64,000 bases of DNA from Methylobacterium durans (GTDB lineage: Bacteria > Pseudomonadota > Alphaproteobacteria > Rhizobiales > Beijerinckiaceae), in NCBI RefSeq assembly GCF_003173715.1, contig NZ_CP029550.1:6526001-6590000 (forward strand), read 5' to 3'. The notes below the pieces were generated by a model. The model worked only from the letters and a program-made list of their open reading frames with translations, did no database searches and had not been told where the DNA came from. This document shows positions 26,907-36,810 of the stretch, piece after piece; positions within the stretch are counted from its first letter, which is position 1; every line of letters begins with the position of its first letter. A program made the position numbers and the translations under genes.

Positions 26907-27722
26907 ATGTCGGCCCTCCCCTCGACCTCGCTCTGGACCCGCCTGTCCAATCCCGGCCACTTCCTGCGCTGGTCGGGCGCGGCCGGCCCCTGGCTCGCCG
27001 GCCTGTCGGCCCTGACCCTCGGCCTCGGCCTGTACCTGTCCTGGTTCGTCGCCCCGCCGGACTACCAGCAGGGCGAGACGGTGCGGATCATGTTCATCCA
27101 CGTGCCGGCGGCCTGGCTCGGGGTGTTCTTCTACGGCTCCATGACGCTCTCGGCGATCGGAACGCTCGTCTGGCGCCACCCGCTGGCCGACGTGGCGCAG
27201 CGGGCGGCGGCGCCGATCGGGGCGGCCTTCACCCTGATCTGCCTCGTCACCGGCTCGCTCTGGGGCAAGCCGATGTGGGGCACCTACTGGGTCTGGGACG
27301 CGCGGCTCACCTCGATGCTCGTCCTGTTCCTGATCTACTGCGGGATCATCGCCCTCTGGCGCACCATGGAGGACCCGAACCGGGCCGCCCGCGCCGTGGC
27401 GATCCTGACGCTGGTCGGCGCCGTCAACCTGCCGATCATCAAGTTCTCGGTGAACTGGTGGTCGACGCTCCACCAGCCCGCCTCGATCCTGCGCATGGGC
27501 GGCCCGACCATCGACCCCTCGATGCTCTACCCGCTCCTGACCATGATCGCCGCCGCGACGCTCTTGGGCGTGACGCTCCACCTCTACGCGATGCGCACCG
27601 AGATCCTGCGGCGGCGCGTGCGGACGCTGACGATCCGCGAGGCCGAGCGGCTCGATGCCGGCGCGCCCGTCCTCGTGCCGGGCCCGGCCGCCGGCTCGAC
27701 GCCCCTCGGCCAGGCCCTGTGA
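26907..27722 (+). CDS. ccmC: Cytochrome c biogenesis protein CcmC
   Basis: 271 residues with six predicted membrane helices. The Trp-rich heme-handling motif reads WGTYWVWDARLTS. Conserved periplasmic His residues lie in FIHVPAAWLGVFFYG and STLHQPASILR. CcmC attaches heme to CcmE. The last 40 residues are a charged cytosolic tail (RREVRTLTIREAERL-like), longer than in E. coli. It follows ccmB by 60 bases with its own ATG. Confidence 0.94.
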   Translation: MSALPSTSLWTRLSNPGHFLRWSGAAGPWLAGLSALTLGLGLYLSWFVAPPDYQQGETVRIMFIHVPAAWLGVFFYGSMTLSAIGTLVWRHPLADVAQRAAAPIGAAFTLICLVTGSLWGKPMWGTYWVWDARLTSMLVLFLIYCGIIALWRTMEDPNRAARAVAILTLVGAVNLPIIKFSVNWWSTLHQPASILRMGGPTIDPSMLYPLLTMIAAATLLGVTLHLYAMRTEILRRRVRTLTIREAERLDAGAPVLVPGPAAGSTPLGQAL

Positions 27723-27730
27723 GGGACGCC

Positions 27731-27880
27731 ATGCTCGGTCTCGGACCCCATGCCGACTTCATCCTCGGCGCCTACGCCTTCAGCGGCCTCGTGATGGCCG
27801 GCCTCGTCCTCAACGCGATCCGGGACCGCCGGGCGCAGGAGCGCGCGCTCGCCGATCTGCAGCGCCGGGATCGCCCGTGA
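27731..27880 (+). CDS. ccmD: Heme exporter protein CcmD
   Basis: 49 residues: MLGLGPHADFILGAYAFSGL leads into one membrane helix (SGLVMAGLVLNAI), then a charged tail RDRRAQERALADLQRRDRP. This is the normal size and layout of CcmD, which stabilises the CcmABC-CcmE complex. Its stop overlaps the GTG start of the thioredoxin gene that follows. Confidence 0.88.
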   Translation: MLGLGPHADFILGAYAFSGLVMAGLVLNAIRDRRAQERALADLQRRDRP

Positions 27881-28488
27881 GCGAGCCGCAGAATTCCGCC
27901 TCGGAGCCGGTGCGCCGCTCGCTCCTCCTGATCATCCCGCTGGTCGCCTTCGTGGTGCTGGCCGGCCTGTTCTTCCTCCGCCTGCGCTCCGGGGTCGACC
28001 CGGCCGCGATCCCCTCCGCGCTGATCGGCAAGCCGGTGCCGGCCTTCGAGCTCCCGGGCGTGCCGGGCCTGGAGGCCGAGGGCCGGCCAGTGCCCGGCCT
28101 CTCCAGCGCCGACCTCAAGGGCGGCGTGACACTCGTGAATTTCTGGGCCTCGTGGTGCGCGCCCTGCCAGGTCGAGCATCCGATGCTGATGCGCCTCGCC
28201 CGGGAGCCCGGCCTGCGCCTCGTGGGCATCGACTACAAGGACGCGCCCGAGAACGGCCGCCGCTTCCTTGCCCGCAACGGGGTGCCCTTCTCGGCGGTCG
28301 GGCTCGATGCGAGCGGCCGGGTCGGCATCGATTTCGGCGTCTACGGCGTGCCCGAGACCTTCATCGTCGGGCCGGACGGGATCATCCGCGACAAGCTCGT
28401 CGGCATCGTCACGCCCGAGAACCTGAACGCCGTCCTGGCCAAGATCCGGGCGGCGGCCGGGCCCGGCGGCCAGGCCGCAGCGCGCTGA
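27877..28488 (+). CDS. ccmG: Thiol:disulfide interchange protein CcmG/DsbE
   Basis: 203 residues: an N-terminal membrane anchor (LLLIIPLVAFVVLAGLFFL) and a periplasmic thioredoxin fold with active site NFWASWCAPCQVE. GVYGVPETFIVGPDG contains the cis-Pro (GVPE), typical of CcmG. It reduces apocytochrome c CXXCH thiols. The GTG start overlaps the ccmD stop. The gene ends 4 bases before the convergent ispZ stop. Confidence 0.92.
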   Translation: MSEPQNSASEPVRRSLLLIIPLVAFVVLAGLFFLRLRSGVDPAAIPSALIGKPVPAFELPGVPGLEAEGRPVPGLSSADLKGGVTLVNFWASWCAPCQVEHPMLMRLAREPGLRLVGIDYKDAPENGRRFLARNGVPFSAVGLDASGRVGIDFGVYGVPETFIVGPDGIIRDKLVGIVTPENLNAVLAKIRAAAGPGGQAAAR

Positions 28489-28492
28489 CGGC

Positions 28493-29122
28493 TCAGGCGG
28501 CCTCGGCCGGATCCTCGGCGCGGCCGTCCTTGCGCTCGTAACGGCTGAGCAGCGGCGTCTGGGCCAGCGCGAACAGGATCGTCAGCGGCATGATGCCGAA
28601 GACCTTGAAGCTCACCCAGAAATCCTCCGTCTGCGTGCGCCAGACCACCTCGTTCAGCGCCGCCAGCGCCAGGAAGAACAGGCCCCAGCGGAAGGTGAGC
28701 TTGCGCCAGCCCTCGTCGGTGAGCGCGAACACGCTGTCGAGCACAACCGAGAGCAGCGACTTGCCGAAGACGAGGCCGCCGAGCAGCACGAGGCCGAAGA
28801 GCGTGTTCACGATGGTGGGCTTGACCATGATGAAGGTCTTGTCCTGGAGCACCAGGGTCAGCCCGCCGAACACCACCACCACGACGCCCGAGACGAGCGG
28901 CATGATCGGCAGGCGCCGCACCAGCGCGTAGTGGATGGTGAGCGCGATCACGGTCGCCGCGATGAACAGGCCGGTCGCCGCGAACAGCTTCTGGTCGGCC
29001 GCCACGCCGAAGCGCTCCGCGTAGGCGTTGCCGAGGAAGAACAGCACCAGCGGCCCGAGTTCGAGCGCGAGCTTCGGCAGAGGCGCGAGGTGGCGCTGCG
29101 GGGGGACGGATTCGATCTGCAT
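28493..29122 (-). CDS. ispZ: Inner membrane-spanning protein YciB/IspZ (septation protein A)
   Basis: 209 residues with five to six hydrophobic helices ([56 protein letters not shown]). The conserved segments [31 protein letters not shown] and [14 protein letters not shown] are present. The family affects cell envelope integrity and septation in Gram-negatives. The ATG at 29122 is used; a preceding TTG codon is not needed. A charged C-terminal tail follows the last helix. Confidence 0.93.
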   Translation of the reverse strand: MQIESVPPQRHLAPLPKLALELGPLVLFFLGNAYAERFGVAADQKLFAATGLFIAATVIALTIHYALVRRLPIMPLVSGVVVVVFGGLTLVLQDKTFIMVKPTIVNTLFGLVLLGGLVFGKSLLSVVLDSVFALTDEGWRKLTFRWGLFFLALAALNEVVWRTQTEDFWVSFKVFGIMPLTILFALAQTPLLSRYERKDGRAEDPAEAA

Positions 29123-29232
29123 CAACGGGTCCGGCTGCGTGTCGGGCGGGGTCTGAGAGCAGGTTTCTGGCGCCGCCGCGGACCACGATGTAAGCTATGC
29201 CCCCGCCGTTTCCTACCGGAGCCGCGCCGACC

Positions 29233-29370
29233 ATGAGTATCCGGATCGTCCACGCGGAGATCGAGGCCCTGCTCGCGGACCTCGCGGCGCGCACCGACCG
29301 CGACGGCGCGCCACACCTGTCCAAGGGCGAGGATTTCGCCCGCACCGGCGTGGCGCGGGCGGCCCTCTAA
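29233..29370 (+). CDS. Small hypothetical protein (45 residues), tail-to-tail with ftsY
   Basis: ATG at 29233 opens MSIRIVHAEIEALLADLAAR, a likely amphipathic helix, and ends GEDFARTGVARAAL. About nine in ten codons end in G or C, matching neighbouring real genes, and CCGGAG lies 10-15 bases upstream. Its TAA (29368-29370) overlaps the ftsY stop codon on the other strand. No family is recognised. It could be a small regulator or an unconserved frame; the codon pattern favours coding. Confidence 0.45.
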   Translation: MSIRIVHAEIEALLADLAARTDRDGAPHLSKGEDFARTGVARAAL

Positions 29371-30767
29371 GCCTTCTCCAGCCCCGCGATGGCCCGCGCG
29401 AAGTCCCGCGCCGTGAAGGGCTCCAGATCCTCCACGCCCTCGCCGACGCCGATGAAGTGGACCGGCAGGCCGAACTTCGCCGCGAGCGCGATCAGGATGC
29501 CGCCGCGGGCCGTACCGTCGAGCTTCGTCATGACGAGGCCGCTGACGGGGGCCGCCTGCGAGAACAGCTCGACCTGGCTGAGCGCGTTCTGGCCGACCGT
29601 GGCGTCGAGGACGAGGAGGGTCGCGTGGGGCGCCTCGGCGTCGAGCTTGCGCATCACGCGCACGATCTTCTCCAGTTCCGCCATCAGGCCGGCCTTGTTC
29701 TGCAGGCGGCCGGCCGTGTCGATGAGGAGCACGTCGGTGCCCTGGCGCTTGGCATCCTGCAGGGCGTCGAAGGCGAGGCCCGCCGCGTCCGCGCCCTGCG
29801 CCCGCGTGACGACGGGCGTGCCGGTCCGCTCGCCCCAGACCTTCAGCTGCTCCACCGCAGCGGCGCGGAAGGTGTCGCCGGCTGCCAGCATCACGCTGCG
29901 CCCTTCCGCCTTCAGCTTCGAGGCGAGCTTGCCGATCGTCGTGGTCTTGCCGGCCCCGTTCACCCCGACCATCAGGATAACGAAGGGCTTCCTGTCCGCC
30001 TCGATCCGCAGGGGCTCGGCGACGGGGTCGAGCGCCCGCTCCACCTCGGCGGCGAGGATCGCCCGCACCTCATCCGGCGAGATGCCCTTCTCGTAGCGGC
30101 CCTTGCCGACGGCCTCGGAGACCCGTGTTGCGGTCTCGACGCCGAAATCGGCCTGGATCAGGGCATCCTCCAGGTCTTCCAGCGTCGTCGCGTCGAGCTT
30201 GCGCTTGGTGAAGAGGCCCGTCACCCGGTCCGACAGGGAGGTCGAGGTCCGCTTCATGCCCGCGGTGAGGCGGCCCCACCAGCCGCGCGTCTCCGCCGGC
30301 TCGGCGAGGTCGAAATCCTTGGCCGCGTCGGTCGCGAGCGCGGCCGCCGTGTCGACGGGCTGGATGTCCGGATCGGGGGGCGCCGTGCCGAGTTGCAGGG
30401 CGGAGGACGCGGGCTCGGCGGGCTCCGGTTCGAAGGCCTGCGCGGTCGTGTCCGCCGGTTCCGCCCCGCGCGCGGGCGCGTCGCCGGCCGTGCCGGCGGG
30501 CGGGCGCTCGGTCTCGCCCTCGATCGGCTGAAGGTCCGCGCCCTCGATCTCGTCGGGGACCGCATTCCTGTCCGCGTCCTCCGGAGAGGGCTCGGAGGGC
30601 GGCAGCGGCACGTGCTTGACGTCGTCGGCGCCCGTCGCGAAATCGGGCTCGCCCTCCGATGGCGAGGCCGGGGAATCCGGGGCCGGGACCGGCGTTTCCT
30701 CGGCGGCCGGCGTGCCTTTGCGCCCGAACAGGCGGCCGAACCAGCCCGGCTTCTCGTCTTGACTCAT
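29367..30767 (-). CDS. ftsY: Signal recognition particle receptor FtsY
   Basis: 466 residues. The first ~165 residues are an acidic Pro/Ala/Glu-rich A domain after MSQDEKPGWFGRLFGRKG, the membrane-targeting helix. The NG GTPase domain follows: helical N part (LEDLEDALIQADFGVETATR), G1 GVNGAGKTTTIGKLA, DTFRAAAVEQL, DTAGRLQNK and TKLDGTARGG. It docks ribosome-SRP complexes at the membrane for co-translational insertion. The ATG at 30767 has GGGAGCAGGG just upstream. Confidence 0.95.
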   Translation of the reverse strand: MSQDEKPGWFGRLFGRKGTPAAEETPVPAPDSPASPSEGEPDFATGADDVKHVPLPPSEPSPEDADRNAVPDEIEGADLQPIEGETERPPAGTAGDAPARGAEPADTTAQAFEPEPAEPASSALQLGTAPPDPDIQPVDTAAALATDAAKDFDLAEPAETRGWWGRLTAGMKRTSTSLSDRVTGLFTKRKLDATTLEDLEDALIQADFGVETATRVSEAVGKGRYEKGISPDEVRAILAAEVERALDPVAEPLRIEADRKPFVILMVGVNGAGKTTTIGKLASKLKAEGRSVMLAAGDTFRAAAVEQLKVWGERTGTPVVTRAQGADAAGLAFDALQDAKRQGTDVLLIDTAGRLQNKAGLMAELEKIVRVMRKLDAEAPHATLLVLDATVGQNALSQVELFSQAAPVSGLVMTKLDGTARGGILIALAAKFGLPVHFIGVGEGVEDLEPFTARDFARAIAGLEKA

Positions 30768-30825
30768 GCGTCCCTGCTCCCGCAGGCCGGGCTCCCAGAG
30801 CCGACCCGCCTCTCGCGTGCCACCG

Positions 30826-31515
30826 ATGATCCTGCCTGACATAGGCGCCCGCCTCCTCTACCGCGATGCCCTGCTGCTCGTCATCGACAAGCCGGCGGGC
30901 CTGCCGGTGCATCCGGGCCCGAAGGGCGGCGAGACCCTGACCGACCATCTCGACGCCCTCCGCTTCGGCTTGCCGCGGCGCCCCGAGGTGGTGCACCGGC
31001 TCGACCGCGACACCTCGGGATGCCTCGCGCTCGGGCGCCACGCCAAGGCGCTGACCCGCCTCAACCGCCTGTTCGCGACCGCGATGGCCGAGAAGGTCTA
31101 CTGGGCGCTCGTCGAGGGCGGTCCCGAGGCGGAATCGACGAGCATCGACCTTCCCCTCGCCCGCCGCTCGGACGACCCGCGCAGCTGGTGGATGAAGGCC
31201 GACCCGGCCGGCGAGCCGGCGCTGACCCATGTCCGCGTGCTCGGGCGCACGCCGGACCGAGCGCGGAGCTGGCTGGAATTGCGGCCGGTCACCGGGCGCA
31301 CGCATCAACTGCGCGTCCATTGCGCCGCGTCGGGATTCCCGATCGTCGGGGACGCGATCTACGGCAGCGCTCCGCGGACCGGGTTCCCCGGGCTCCAGCT
31401 CCACGCGCGCGCCCTCACCTTGCCGCTCTATCCGAAGAAGGAGCCGGTGCACGCCGAGGCTCCCGTGCCGGAGCATATGCGGGCGGGGCTCGCGGAATGC
31501 GGCTGGCGAGCCTGA
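30826..31515 (+). CDS. RluA-family pseudouridine synthase
   Basis: 229 residues. VVHRLDRDTSGCLALGR carries the catalytic Asp of the RluA family, LLLVIDKPAGLPVHPG the N-terminal block and GRTHQLRVHCA the RNA-binding block. It lacks an S4 domain and is short, as in the tRNA- or rRNA-specific RluA/TruC-like members; the target uridine cannot be told. The ATG at 30826 begins MILPDIGARLLYRD just before the conserved domain. It is divergent from ftsY and convergent with mtaB (7-base gap). Confidence 0.9.
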   Translation: MILPDIGARLLYRDALLLVIDKPAGLPVHPGPKGGETLTDHLDALRFGLPRRPEVVHRLDRDTSGCLALGRHAKALTRLNRLFATAMAEKVYWALVEGGPEAESTSIDLPLARRSDDPRSWWMKADPAGEPALTHVRVLGRTPDRARSWLELRPVTGRTHQLRVHCAASGFPIVGDAIYGSAPRTGFPGLQLHARALTLPLYPKKEPVHAEAPVPEHMRAGLAECGWRA

Positions 31516-31522
31516 GGCGACT

Positions 31523-32743
31523 TCAGCCCGCGATGAGCGTGCGCCCGTCGTGTCCCGCGATCCGCACCGCGCGGATCTCGCCGGGCTCGGCCGTCAGCCG
31601 AACGGGAGTGAACGCCTCCGTGCGGCCGGTGCCGCCGCGCTCGGCCAGAACGAGGCGGCTTTCGCCGACCTCCGCGTCGAGGTGGCGCCGCAACGCCGCC
31701 GCGCCCACGTCCCGCAATCGCGCGGCACGCTCGCGCACGAGGCCGGGATCGACCGGCGGCATCCGGGCTGCGGGCGTTCCGGGGCGGGGCGAGAAGGGGA
31801 AGACGTGCAGGTGCGTGAGGCCGCACGCCTCCACGAGATCGAGGGTCCGGGCAAACTGCGCCTCGGTCTCGGTCGGGAAGCCCGCGATCAGGTCCGCCCC
31901 GAACACCGCGCCGGGACGAAGCCGGCGGATGGTCTCACAGAAGCGGATCGCGTCGGCGCGGGCATGGCGGCGCTTCATGCGCTTGAGGACGAGGTCGTCG
32001 CCCGCCTGGAGCGAGAGGTGGAGATGCGGCATCAGCCGCGCCTCCTCGGCGAGCGCGGCGACGAGATCCGCGTCGGCCTCGATCGAGTCGATCGAGGAGA
32101 GCCGCAGCCGGGCGAGGCCCGGCACGCCGGACAGGATCGCCCGCACGAGTCGGCCGAGCCCCCCGCCCTGAGCCAGGTCGCGGCCGTAGGCAGTGAGATC
32201 GACGCCGGTCAGCACCACCTCCCGCCCGCCATGCTCCACGATGCGGGCGACCTGCTCGACGACCGCCGCTTCCGGCACCGAGCGCGAGCGACCCCGCCCG
32301 AACGGGATGACGCAGAAGGTGCAGGCATGGTCGCAGCCGTTCTGCACCGGCACGAAGGCGCGGGTGTGCCCGGCGACGCCGGTGATGGCCGTGGGCGCGA
32401 GCGCCCGCGCCTCCATGACGGCGCCGGGCGGGGTCGGTTCCCGCCACGCGCGGGGTGCGAGCTTGTCGCTGTTGCCGACGAGGCGGGCGACCTCCGGCAT
32501 GGCGGCGTAGAGATCGGTCTCGACCTCGGCGCCGCAGCCCGTCACCACGATCTCGGCGTCCGGCCGTTCGCGGGCGACCCGGCGGATCGCCTTGCGCGCC
32601 TGCCGGCCGGCCTCCGCCGTCACCGCGCAGGTATTGACGACGACGCGCGATCGCGCCCCCGCCTCGGGGCGGGCCGCCTGCCGCATCACCTCGGACTCGA
32701 CGATGTTGAGGCGGCAGCCGAAGGTGAGGGTCTCGACGTCCAT
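31523..32743 (-). CDS. mtaB: tRNA (N6-threonylcarbamoyladenosine-37) methylthiotransferase MtaB
   Basis: 406-residue radical-SAM methylthiotransferase that adds a methylthio group to t6A37 of tRNAs. The UPF0004 N-terminal domain supplies three Cys (TFGCRLN, VNTCAVT, VTGCGAE). The radical-SAM cluster is CDHACTFCVIPFGRGRSRS. ADLIAGFPTETE and HVFPFSPRPGTPAA follow. The last 60 residues form a TRAM-like domain. The start overlaps the dapF stop (TGATG), so the pair is co-transcribed, a linkage common in alphaproteobacteria. Confidence 0.93.
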   Translation of the reverse strand: MDVETLTFGCRLNIVESEVMRQAARPEAGARSRVVVNTCAVTAEAGRQARKAIRRVARERPDAEIVVTGCGAEVETDLYAAMPEVARLVGNSDKLAPRAWREPTPPGAVMEARALAPTAITGVAGHTRAFVPVQNGCDHACTFCVIPFGRGRSRSVPEAAVVEQVARIVEHGGREVVLTGVDLTAYGRDLAQGGGLGRLVRAILSGVPGLARLRLSSIDSIEADADLVAALAEEARLMPHLHLSLQAGDDLVLKRMKRRHARADAIRFCETIRRLRPGAVFGADLIAGFPTETEAQFARTLDLVEACGLTHLHVFPFSPRPGTPAARMPPVDPGLVRERAARLRDVGAAALRRHLDAEVGESRLVLAERGGTGRTEAFTPVRLTAEPGEIRAVRIAGHDGRTLIAG

Positions 32744-33630
32744 CAGGATGCCGGCCCGAACAGCTCCGGCGCGAAGCTGCCCTCCCCCTCGAGGAAGACC
32801 GGACCCGTCATCAGGACGTGGTCGTCGGCGCGCCACTCGATCACGAGGTCGCCCCCGGGCAAGCTCACGGTGGCGCCCCGCCCGATCATGCGCAGGCGCG
32901 AGGCCGCTACCACCGTGGCACAGGCGGCGGTGCCGCAGGCGAGCGTCAGCCCGGCGCCGCGCTCCCAGACCCGGAGCTTGATCGCCTCGCGTCCCGTCAC
33001 CTGTGCCACCGAGATGTTCGCCCGCTCGGGGAAGATCGGGTGGTTCTCCAGCATCGGCCCGATCCGGGCGAGATCGTAGGTGTCGGGGTCGCGCTCGACG
33101 AAGAAGATCGCGTGCGGGTTGCCCATGCTGAGCGCGGCGGGGGAGTGCAGGATCGGATCGTCGATCGGGCCGATCTGCAGCTCGATGCGGCGGGTGTCGG
33201 GGAAGGGGTCGCGCAGGGGGATCTCGTCCCAGGCGAGCCGCGGCTGGCCCATGTCGACGGTGAAGGACCGGTCGGCCACCCGCCGCACCTCGACGAGGCC
33301 GGCCTTCGTCTCCAGCGTCAGCCGGCCGCTCTCGGCGGGCCGTGCCATGGCGGGATCGTCGAACATGGCGAAGGCGACGCAGCGGGTGCCGTTGCCGCAG
33401 GCGCCCGATTCCGAGCCGTCCGTGTTGTAGATCCGCAGGAAGGCATCGGTGCCCGGGGTTGCGGGATCGTGCATCACCATGAGCTGGTCGAAGGCCGAGT
33501 GCGGATCGCCCGCGATCGCCCGCGCCTCCTCTGGCCGGACGCGGATGTCCGTGCCGCGCAGGTCGAGGACCACGATCGCGTTGCCCGCGCCGTGCATCTT
33601 CAGGAATCTTCGGTTGCTGAGCGCGCTCAT
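32743..33630 (-). CDS. dapF: Diaminopimelate epimerase
   Basis: 295 residues, converting LL- to meso-diaminopimelate for lysine and peptidoglycan. The two catalytic Cys are in [12 protein letters not shown] (about residue 76) and [12 protein letters not shown] (about 235). [16 protein letters not shown] is the start motif and [12 protein letters not shown] the substrate-binding Asn block. The ATG at 33630 gives the standard length. It is first of a two-gene minus-strand unit with mtaB. Confidence 0.95.
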   Translation of the reverse strand: MSALSNRRFLKMHGAGNAIVVLDLRGTDIRVRPEEARAIAGDPHSAFDQLMVMHDPATPGTDAFLRIYNTDGSESGACGNGTRCVAFAMFDDPAMARPAESGRLTLETKAGLVEVRRVADRSFTVDMGQPRLAWDEIPLRDPFPDTRRIELQIGPIDDPILHSPAALSMGNPHAIFFVERDPDTYDLARIGPMLENHPIFPERANISVAQVTGREAIKLRVWERGAGLTLACGTAACATVVAASRLRMIGRGATVSLPGGDLVIEWRADDHVLMTGPVFLEGEGSFAPELFGPAS

Positions 33631-33840
33631 GCTGTCCGGCGGTTGGAGGGGCCCGTCCGGGGCCGGGACCGCTATATGGCAAAGTCCGGAACGCCGCGCG
33701 ACCCCGGCCGGGTGCGGGGCTGCGGTCCGGGTTCCGCGCCGGACGACCCTCGCAGGCGGTCCGCTTCGTCACTAGTTTCCCCGGGCCCTCACCGCCTGGC
33801 GCCCGATTCGGCGCGCCGGTCCCCTCGCCGGAGCGACACC

Positions 33841-34596
33841 GTGACCCGCCTTCGTTCCCTTCTGTCCGCCGGTCTCCTCGCCCTCGCGTCCGGTTCCGGG
33901 TTCGCGCAGGAGGCCGCGCCGCCGCCGGCCTCAAACGCGCCCCCGCCCGCGGTGACGAATCCGCTGTCGACCACGACCGTGCCCGACACCGGCAAGCCCG
34001 ACCCGAACCGGACCACCGCGCCGCAGCCCGAGAAGGCCCTGGCCCCACCGGCCGGCGCGCCCGCTCCCGCCGCCGCGCCCTCACCCCGCAAGGCGCTCGT
34101 CGAGACGCCCGGTGACGCCAACGACGTGGATGAGGTCTCGCTGCCGCCGAAGCCCGCCGCGATCCTGTCCGGCAAGGCGAAGTGGGAGGAGGCCGTGCCG
34201 AGTCTCAAGGCCGCTTTCGCGCGGATCGAGGCGGAGCTGTCGAAGTCCGGCGTCGTGCCGACGGGCCGTCCGATCGCCGTCTTCGCCAAGACCGACGACG
34301 ACGGCTTCCAGTACGAGGCGATGGTGCCGGTGGCCGAGATCCCGGCGGCCAAGGGCGCCGAGAAGCGGGCGGACGGCGAGGGCATCCGCTTCGGCACCAC
34401 GCCGAGCGGCAAGGCCCTGCGTTTCCCGCACAAGGGATCCTACGACGAGATCGACGGCACCTACGAGACGCTGACCGCCTATCTCGACGCGAAGGACATC
34501 GTGGTGCAGGACCGCTTCATCGAGGAATACGTCACCGACCTGAACGACCGCGCCGACGAGAAGCTCGACGTGAACATCTACGCGCTGGTGAAGTGA
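33841..34596 (+). CDS. Exported protein with GyrI-like/AraC effector-binding domain
   Basis: 251 residues. A signal peptide (LRSLLSAGLLALASGSGFAQ) is followed by a long Pro/Ala-rich linker to about residue 100. A GyrI-like small-molecule-binding domain then spans VPTGRPIAVF, DDGFQYEAMVPVAE, FPHKGSYDEIDGTYETL, and FIEEYVTDLNDRADEKLDVN. GyrI-like domains bind hydrophobic ligands; an exported, linker-tethered form could act in the periplasm. GTG start with GGAGCGA just upstream. It ends at a strong terminator. Confidence 0.75.
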   Translation: MTRLRSLLSAGLLALASGSGFAQEAAPPPASNAPPPAVTNPLSTTTVPDTGKPDPNRTTAPQPEKALAPPAGAPAPAAAPSPRKALVETPGDANDVDEVSLPPKPAAILSGKAKWEEAVPSLKAAFARIEAELSKSGVVPTGRPIAVFAKTDDDGFQYEAMVPVAEIPAAKGAEKRADGEGIRFGTTPSGKALRFPHKGSYDEIDGTYETLTAYLDAKDIVVQDRFIEEYVTDLNDRADEKLDVNIYALVK

Positions 34597-34644
34597 GAGC
34601 CGCGCATCCCCCTCGTTGGAACGCCGCGTGAAGAGTGGGGTCGT

Positions 34645-34670
34645 GCGCGGCGGTACCGCCGCGCTTCTTT
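34645..34670 (+). terminator. Rho-independent terminator
   Basis: GCGCGGCG and CGCCGCGC enclose GTAC in a perfect stem, followed at once by TTCTTT on the plus strand, about 50 bases after the stop of the GyrI-like gene. Confidence 0.8.
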
Positions 34671-34756
34671 CCACAAGCCCTATCGTCGGCCGATCCCCTC
34701 AAGGGCAGATGTGGCGTTCCTTGGAACCTCCGCCGCGTCTCGCGGATTCGCGCCTC

Positions 34757-35521
34757 ATGCCCATCGCCCCCGGACATGAGCGCCCCGCCCCGCGCCCCCG
34801 CCGTTCCCGCCCGGAGACGCCCCCTGACGATCCCGATCTCGCTGCCCGGGCGCTCGAGATCCATCGCCGGCTCTGCCCGGTCTACGGCTGCCCGATCCCC
34901 TACTTCCACAGCCTCGATCCCTTGAGCGAACTCGTCTCCTCGCTGCTCTCGCACCGGACCCGCAACGCCGATTCGGGCCGCGCCTTCAAGGCGTTGCGCG
35001 CACGCTACCCGGACTGGGCGCAGGTGCTCGACGCGGAACCCGCCGCGATCGAGGAGACGATCGCCGGGGTGACGTGGCCCGAGCTGAAGGCACCCCGGAT
35101 CCAGGCGGTGCTGCGGGCGGTCGCGGAGCGGCACGGCGCCCTCAGCCTCGACTTCCTGCGGGAGATGGAGGTCGATGCCGCCCGCACCTGGCTCGAAGCG
35201 ATCCCCGGCATCGGGCCGAAGACGAGCGCGGCGGTGCTCGCCTTCTCCGTCCTGCGGATGCCGGCACTGCCCGTCGACAGCCACCACCACCGCGTGGCGC
35301 AGCGCCTCGGCCTCGTCGGGGCGCGGGTCGATGTCGGGCCCGCCCACCCCGTCCTGCGGGCGCAATTGCCGGCGGATTGGAGCGCGCAGGATCTCTATGA
35401 CAATCACGAGATCCTGATGCTGCACGGGCAGCAGGTCTGCCACCATCGGAACCCGGCCTGCGGCCGCTGCGTCCTCCTCGATCTCTGCCCGACGGGGCAG
35501 GCAAGGCGCGGGGCTGTATGA
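34757..35521 (+). CDS. Endonuclease III-like DNA glycosylase/lyase
   Basis: 254 residues of the HhH-GPD superfamily. [16 protein letters not shown] is the helix-hairpin-helix with the catalytic Lys, [14 protein letters not shown] holds the catalytic Asp, and C-x6-C-x2-C-x5-C ([17 protein letters not shown]) binds the [4Fe-4S] cluster. It would remove oxidised pyrimidines in base excision repair. [16 protein letters not shown] differs from E. coli Nth (usually LSxQTxD), so it may be a paralogue with other specificity. The ATG at 34757 gives a short basic leader; earlier ATGs lie in the terminator region. Confidence 0.85.
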   Translation: MPIAPGHERPAPRPRRSRPETPPDDPDLAARALEIHRRLCPVYGCPIPYFHSLDPLSELVSSLLSHRTRNADSGRAFKALRARYPDWAQVLDAEPAAIEETIAGVTWPELKAPRIQAVLRAVAERHGALSLDFLREMEVDAARTWLEAIPGIGPKTSAAVLAFSVLRMPALPVDSHHHRVAQRLGLVGARVDVGPAHPVLRAQLPADWSAQDLYDNHEILMLHGQQVCHHRNPACGRCVLLDLCPTGQARRGAV

Positions 35522-35639
35522 GGCCCGACCCGCTCCCTTGACCGGTCCGGGCCGCCGGTCCAGAACCGCGCGCCTGCGCGGAGGAGCCGTTCCGACGCGG
35601 GATCCGCAAGTCAGGCAAGACGCCGGGAGAGACGCAGCG

Positions 35640-36686
35640 ATGGCCGCGTTCAAGGAACTCGTGTTTTCGGGCGTCCAGCCGACCGGAAACCTGCATCTCG
35701 GCAACTATCTCGGCGCCATCAAGCGCTTCGTGGAGATGCAGGAGCGGGCGGATTGCCTCTACTGCGTCGTCGATCTGCACGCGATCACGCTGTGGCAGAA
35801 CCCGGCCGAGTTGCGGACCCAGATCCGCGAGGTGACGGCGGCCTTCATCGCGGCCGGGATCGACCCGAAGCGCTCCATCGTCTTCAACCAGAGCCAGGTG
35901 CCGCAGCACGCGGAGCTTGCCTGGATCTTCAACTGCGTCGCCCGCCTCGGCTGGCTCAACCGCATGACGCAGTTCAAGGACAAGGCCGGCAAGGACCGCG
36001 AGAATGCGAGCGTCGGCCTCTACGATTACCCCGTGCTGATGGCGGCCGACATCCTGGCCTACCGGGCGACGCACGTGCCCGTGGGCGAGGACCAGAAGCA
36101 GCACCTGGAACTGACCCGCGACATCGCGCAGAAGTTCAACAACGATTTTGCGGCCTCGATCAGCGCCCACGGCCACGGCGAGGGCTTCTTCCCCATCACC
36201 GAGCCGCTGATCGGCGGACCGGCCGCCCGCGTGATGTCGCTGCGGGACGGCACCAAGAAGATGTCGAAATCCGATCCCTCGGACTACTCGCGCATCAACC
36301 TCACGGACGACGCCGACGCCATCGCCCAGAAGGTGCGCAAGGCCAAGACCGACCCGGAGCCCCTGCCCTCGGAGGCCGCAGGCCTCGCCGGGCGCCCCGA
36401 GGCCGACAACCTCGTCGGCATCTTCGCGGCGCTGAAGGGCTCGACCCGCGAGGCGGTGCTCACCGAGTACGGCGGCGCCCAGTTCTCGGCCTTCAAGGGC
36501 GCGCTGGTGGAACTCGCCGTCGAGTCGCTGGCGCCGCTCAGCGCCGAGATGAAGCGGCTCGTGGCCGACCCGGCCCATATCGACGCGATCCTCGCCGACG
36601 GCGCGGAGCGCGCCGCGGCGATCGCGGCCCCGACGCTCGACGCGGTCAAGGATATCGTCGGCTTCGTGCGGCGGAGCGCGCGCTGA
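35640..36686 (+). CDS. trpS: Tryptophanyl-tRNA synthetase
   Basis: 348 residues, class I synthetase that charges tRNA-Trp. [18 protein letters not shown] contains the HIGH-type motif (HLGN), [10 protein letters not shown] the KMSKS loop, and [18 protein letters not shown] the dimer/tRNA block. The ATG at 35640 is preceded by GGGAGAGACGCAGCG. It is monocistronic; the gap to the next gene shows no clear terminator. Confidence 0.96.
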   Translation: MAAFKELVFSGVQPTGNLHLGNYLGAIKRFVEMQERADCLYCVVDLHAITLWQNPAELRTQIREVTAAFIAAGIDPKRSIVFNQSQVPQHAELAWIFNCVARLGWLNRMTQFKDKAGKDRENASVGLYDYPVLMAADILAYRATHVPVGEDQKQHLELTRDIAQKFNNDFAASISAHGHGEGFFPITEPLIGGPAARVMSLRDGTKKMSKSDPSDYSRINLTDDADAIAQKVRKAKTDPEPLPSEAAGLAGRPEADNLVGIFAALKGSTREAVLTEYGGAQFSAFKGALVELAVESLAPLSAEMKRLVADPAHIDAILADGAERAAAIAAPTLDAVKDIVGFVRRSAR

Positions 36687-36810
36687 GACTGCCCCCGCGC
36701 TGCGCGGCGCGGACGAACGCATTGAGCGGGGAGAGCGCAGGCGCCCTCCCCCTTCGGGCGAGGAAGCGCGGCGCGCCGGATCGCGCCAGCGCGCAAGAGC
36801 GGGCGGGCGC

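Noticed and set aside
28341..29345. 334-codon minus-strand frame over ispZ and the small ORF
   Set aside because: Out of frame with the clear IspZ membrane protein and composed of Arg/Ala/Gly runs.
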